DNA from: DATKEK01 sp035512195
Lineage (GTDB): Bacteria; Pseudomonadota; Gammaproteobacteria; Burkholderiales; Eutrophovitaceae
DNA: 7,216 nt
NCBI GenBank assembly: GCA_035512195.1
Contig: DATKEK010000265.1
Coordinates: 1 to 7,216 of the forward strand
Reading direction: 5' to 3'
A model generated the notes under the pieces. It made no database searches. It was not told the origin of the DNA and saw only the letters and a program-made list of their open reading frames with translations. Position numbers and translations under genes: made by a program. Below, in pieces: positions 6,223 to 7,216 of the stretch (the first letter of the stretch is position 1; the number at the start of each line of letters is the position of its first letter).

Positions 6223-6227
6223 ACATA
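6208..6227. promoter_or_regulatory. Perfect 20-bp palindrome, likely GntR operator
   Basis: TATGTCTTATATAAGACATA reads identically on both strands over all 20 bases; half site TATGTCTTAT. It is AT-rich in a GC-rich region and sits between the divergent mdh and gntR genes, 49 bases before the gntR ATG. GntR-family dimers bind palindromes, commonly with GT and AC near the edges as in this site (GTC and GAC). The adjacent regulator is the natural binder, but that is inference. I found no second copy of the half-site GTCTTAT elsewhere in the window. Confidence 0.8.
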
Positions 6228-6241
6228 TGTTTCCGTGGACG

Positions 6242-6261
6242 TAAGCCCTTTCGCGGGCTTA
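6242..6261 (+). other. Small hairpin in gntR leader
   Basis: TAAGCCC (6242-6248) pairs perfectly with GGGCTTA (6255-6261) around the six-base loop TTTCGC. It lies 15 bases before the gntR ATG, where a Shine-Dalgarno sequence would be expected nearby but is not seen. It would form in the transcript only if transcription starts at or upstream of the palindrome. Confidence 0.5.
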
Positions 6262-6276
6262 GAATTCACCGGCGTT

Positions 6277-7014
6277 ATGAAAGAATCTTCGCAGAACACC
6301 CCGGCGTATCAGCCGCTGTATCGCCAGATCAAGAACCTGATCACCGAATCGCTGGTGACGGGGGAATGGCGGCCAGGCGACTCGATACCCAGTGAACTGG
6401 AACTGGCCAGCCGCTACAGCGTCAGCCAGGGAACCGTGCGCAAGGCGATCGCCGAGCTCGCGGAAGAAAACCTGCTGGTGCGTCACCAGGGCCGCGGCAC
6501 CTTCGTCGCCTCGCATTCCGAAGAGCGCAACAAGTTTCCCTACCTGAGCATCACGCCCGACAAGGGCGCGATGCAGTCCCTTTCCGCGGACCTGCTCGAA
6601 CTGCGCAAGGTGAAACTCGACGCAGTCTCGGCACGCAAGCTGGCGCAGGCCAGTGGCAATTCGGCATTCCTGATCCGGTGCACCGTGTCGCTGTCCGGGA
6701 CGCTCGCGATCTACGAAGAGATCCGCCTGCCGGCGCAGGTCTTCAAGGGGCTCACGACCGAAGTCGTGGACCGCTTTCAGTGCATGCTCTACAGCATGTA
6801 CGAGACCGAGTTCCAGCTGCGCATCCTGTACGTGGAAGAACATGTGAAGGCGCAGCAGGCCGATGCCGAAGTGGCGGACATGCTCGAGGTGACGCCCGGC
6901 ACGCCGCTGCTGGTGATCGATCGTGTCGCCTATACTTACGCCGACAAGCCGGTTGAGTTGCGGCGCAGCTATTGCAATAACAGGGAGCACCATTACCGCA
7001 ACCGGATCATCTGA
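6277..7014 (+). CDS. GntR-family regulator with UTRA ligand domain
   Basis: DNA-binding transcription factor of the HutC/UTRA branch of the GntR family, 245 residues. The winged helix-turn-helix spans about 12-78: PLYRQIKNLI, GEWRPGDSIPSELELASRYSVSQGTVRKAIAEL and the wing HQGRGTFVA. The C-terminal part, about 95-240, is the small-molecule-binding UTRA domain, with typical features IYEEIRLPA, EVTPGTPLLVIDRVAY and VELRRSYCN near the end. The frame is open further upstream, but the ATG at 6277 gives a normal N-terminus and lies after the operator-like palindrome; an earlier start at 6199 would run the coding region through the palindrome. No clear Shine-Dalgarno sequence is present. It is divergent from mdh and 49 bases upstream of sdhC on the same strand, so it probably regulates the sdh and mdh-prp units and itself. 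The ligand is unknown; a TCA-cycle or methylcitrate-cycle acid is plausible by context only. Confidence 0.92.
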   Translation: MKESSQNTPAYQPLYRQIKNLITESLVTGEWRPGDSIPSELELASRYSVSQGTVRKAIAELAEENLLVRHQGRGTFVASHSEERNKFPYLSITPDKGAMQSLSADLLELRKVKLDAVSARKLAQASGNSAFLIRCTVSLSGTLAIYEEIRLPAQVFKGLTTEVVDRFQCMLYSMYETEFQLRILYVEEHVKAQQADAEVADMLEVTPGTPLLVIDRVAYTYADKPVELRRSYCNNREHHYRNRII

Positions 7015-7015
7015 G

Positions 7016-7045
7016 CGCCGCCCACCCGACCGCGTAAGGGCGGCG
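7016..7045 (+). other. Hairpin between gntR and sdhC
   Basis: CGCCGCCC (7016-7023) pairs perfectly over eight bases with GGGCGGCG (7038-7045) around a 14-base loop. It starts one base after the gntR stop codon and ends 18 bases before the sdhC ATG. No T run follows, so a strong intrinsic terminator is unlikely. It may tune gntR to sdhC expression ratios or protect an mRNA end. Confidence 0.55.
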
Positions 7046-7063
7046 AGCCCGTGGAACAACAAG

Positions 7064-7216
7064 ATGCTCGCCACACAAAGACCGAAATACCTCAACCTGT
7101 TCCGCATCCGGCAACCGGTGCCGGCCGTGGTTTCCATTCTTCACCGCATTAGCGGCGCCGCCATGTTCCTGTTCGCCTGGGCGCTGCTGTGGCTGCTGCA
7201 ACTGACACTTGAGTCG
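7064..7216 (+). CDS. sdhC: Succinate dehydrogenase cytochrome b556 subunit SdhC, 5-prime part
   Basis: Membrane anchor subunit of succinate dehydrogenase (complex II), which with SdhD binds heme b and ubiquinone and passes electrons from succinate to the quinone pool. Only 51 codons are in the window; the gene continues past the right edge. The N-terminus RPKYLNLFRIRQPVPAVVSILHRISG is the SdhC signature. Ser24 and Arg28 in SILHR correspond to the quinone-site Ser27 and Arg31 of the Escherichia coli protein. The first transmembrane helix begins around residue 32 (AAMFLFAWALLWLLQL). The ATG at 7064 has GGA at 7053-7055, eight bases upstream, as a modest ribosome binding site. sdhD, sdhA and sdhB are expected next but are not seen. 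Confidence 0.93.
   Translation, partial: MLATQRPKYLNLFRIRQPVPAVVSILHRISGAAMFLFAWALLWLLQLTLES

Noticed and set aside
6242..6261. Intrinsic terminator upstream of gntR
   Set aside because: The 7-bp stem is not followed by a T run on either strand.
6199..6276. Earlier gntR start adding 26 residues
   Set aside because: It would place coding sequence through the 20-bp palindrome and the leader hairpin, and the extra residues do not resemble the family N-terminus.

Overview
The window is GC-rich, densely coded bacterial DNA. Its gene content and order point to a betaproteobacterium, most likely of the Burkholderiales or a neighbouring order. The evidence is a malate dehydrogenase gene divergent from a GntR-type regulator that leads into sdhC, and a CitE-like lyase directly behind mdh. 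This assignment is inferred from gene families and recalled synteny, not from a search.

Layout: five genes run leftward from 6049 to 336. They are mdh (malate dehydrogenase), an HpcH/HpaI (CitE-like) CoA-ester lyase, prpB (2-methylisocitrate lyase), prpC (2-methylcitrate synthase) and prpD (2-methylcitrate dehydratase). mdh, the lyase, prpB and prpC are packed tightly, with overlaps or very short gaps. prpD stands apart behind a 212-base gap. Two genes run rightward: a GntR/UTRA regulator (6277-7014) and the first 51 codons of sdhC (7064 to the window end).

How it works together: PrpC, PrpD and PrpB supply three steps of the 2-methylcitrate cycle. Propionyl-CoA plus oxaloacetate becomes 2-methylcitrate and finally pyruvate plus succinate. 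An aconitase encoded elsewhere must supply the hydration step. Succinate dehydrogenase (sdhC onward) and malate dehydrogenase return succinate to oxaloacetate, the co-substrate of PrpC. The two divergent transcription units therefore cover much of a closed propionate-oxidation loop.

Control region 6050-6276: it holds a perfect 20-bp palindrome (6208-6227), the best candidate operator for the adjacent GntR protein. The palindrome overlaps a predicted gntR -10 element and lies just upstream of a predicted mdh promoter with a consensus -35. The mdh leader also carries a 16-bp GC palindrome.

The most unusual structure is a pair of related inverted-repeat elements flanking prpD. One (84-319) has 40-base arms; the other (1847-1981) has 29-base arms. 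All four arms are built from copies of CACGAAGG (complement CCTTCGTG) and share similar outer ends. In the second element six copies of the octamer start at 10, 11, 10, 11 and 10 base intervals, which matches the helical repeat of B-DNA. I found no tRNA, rRNA, CRISPR array or intact mobile element.
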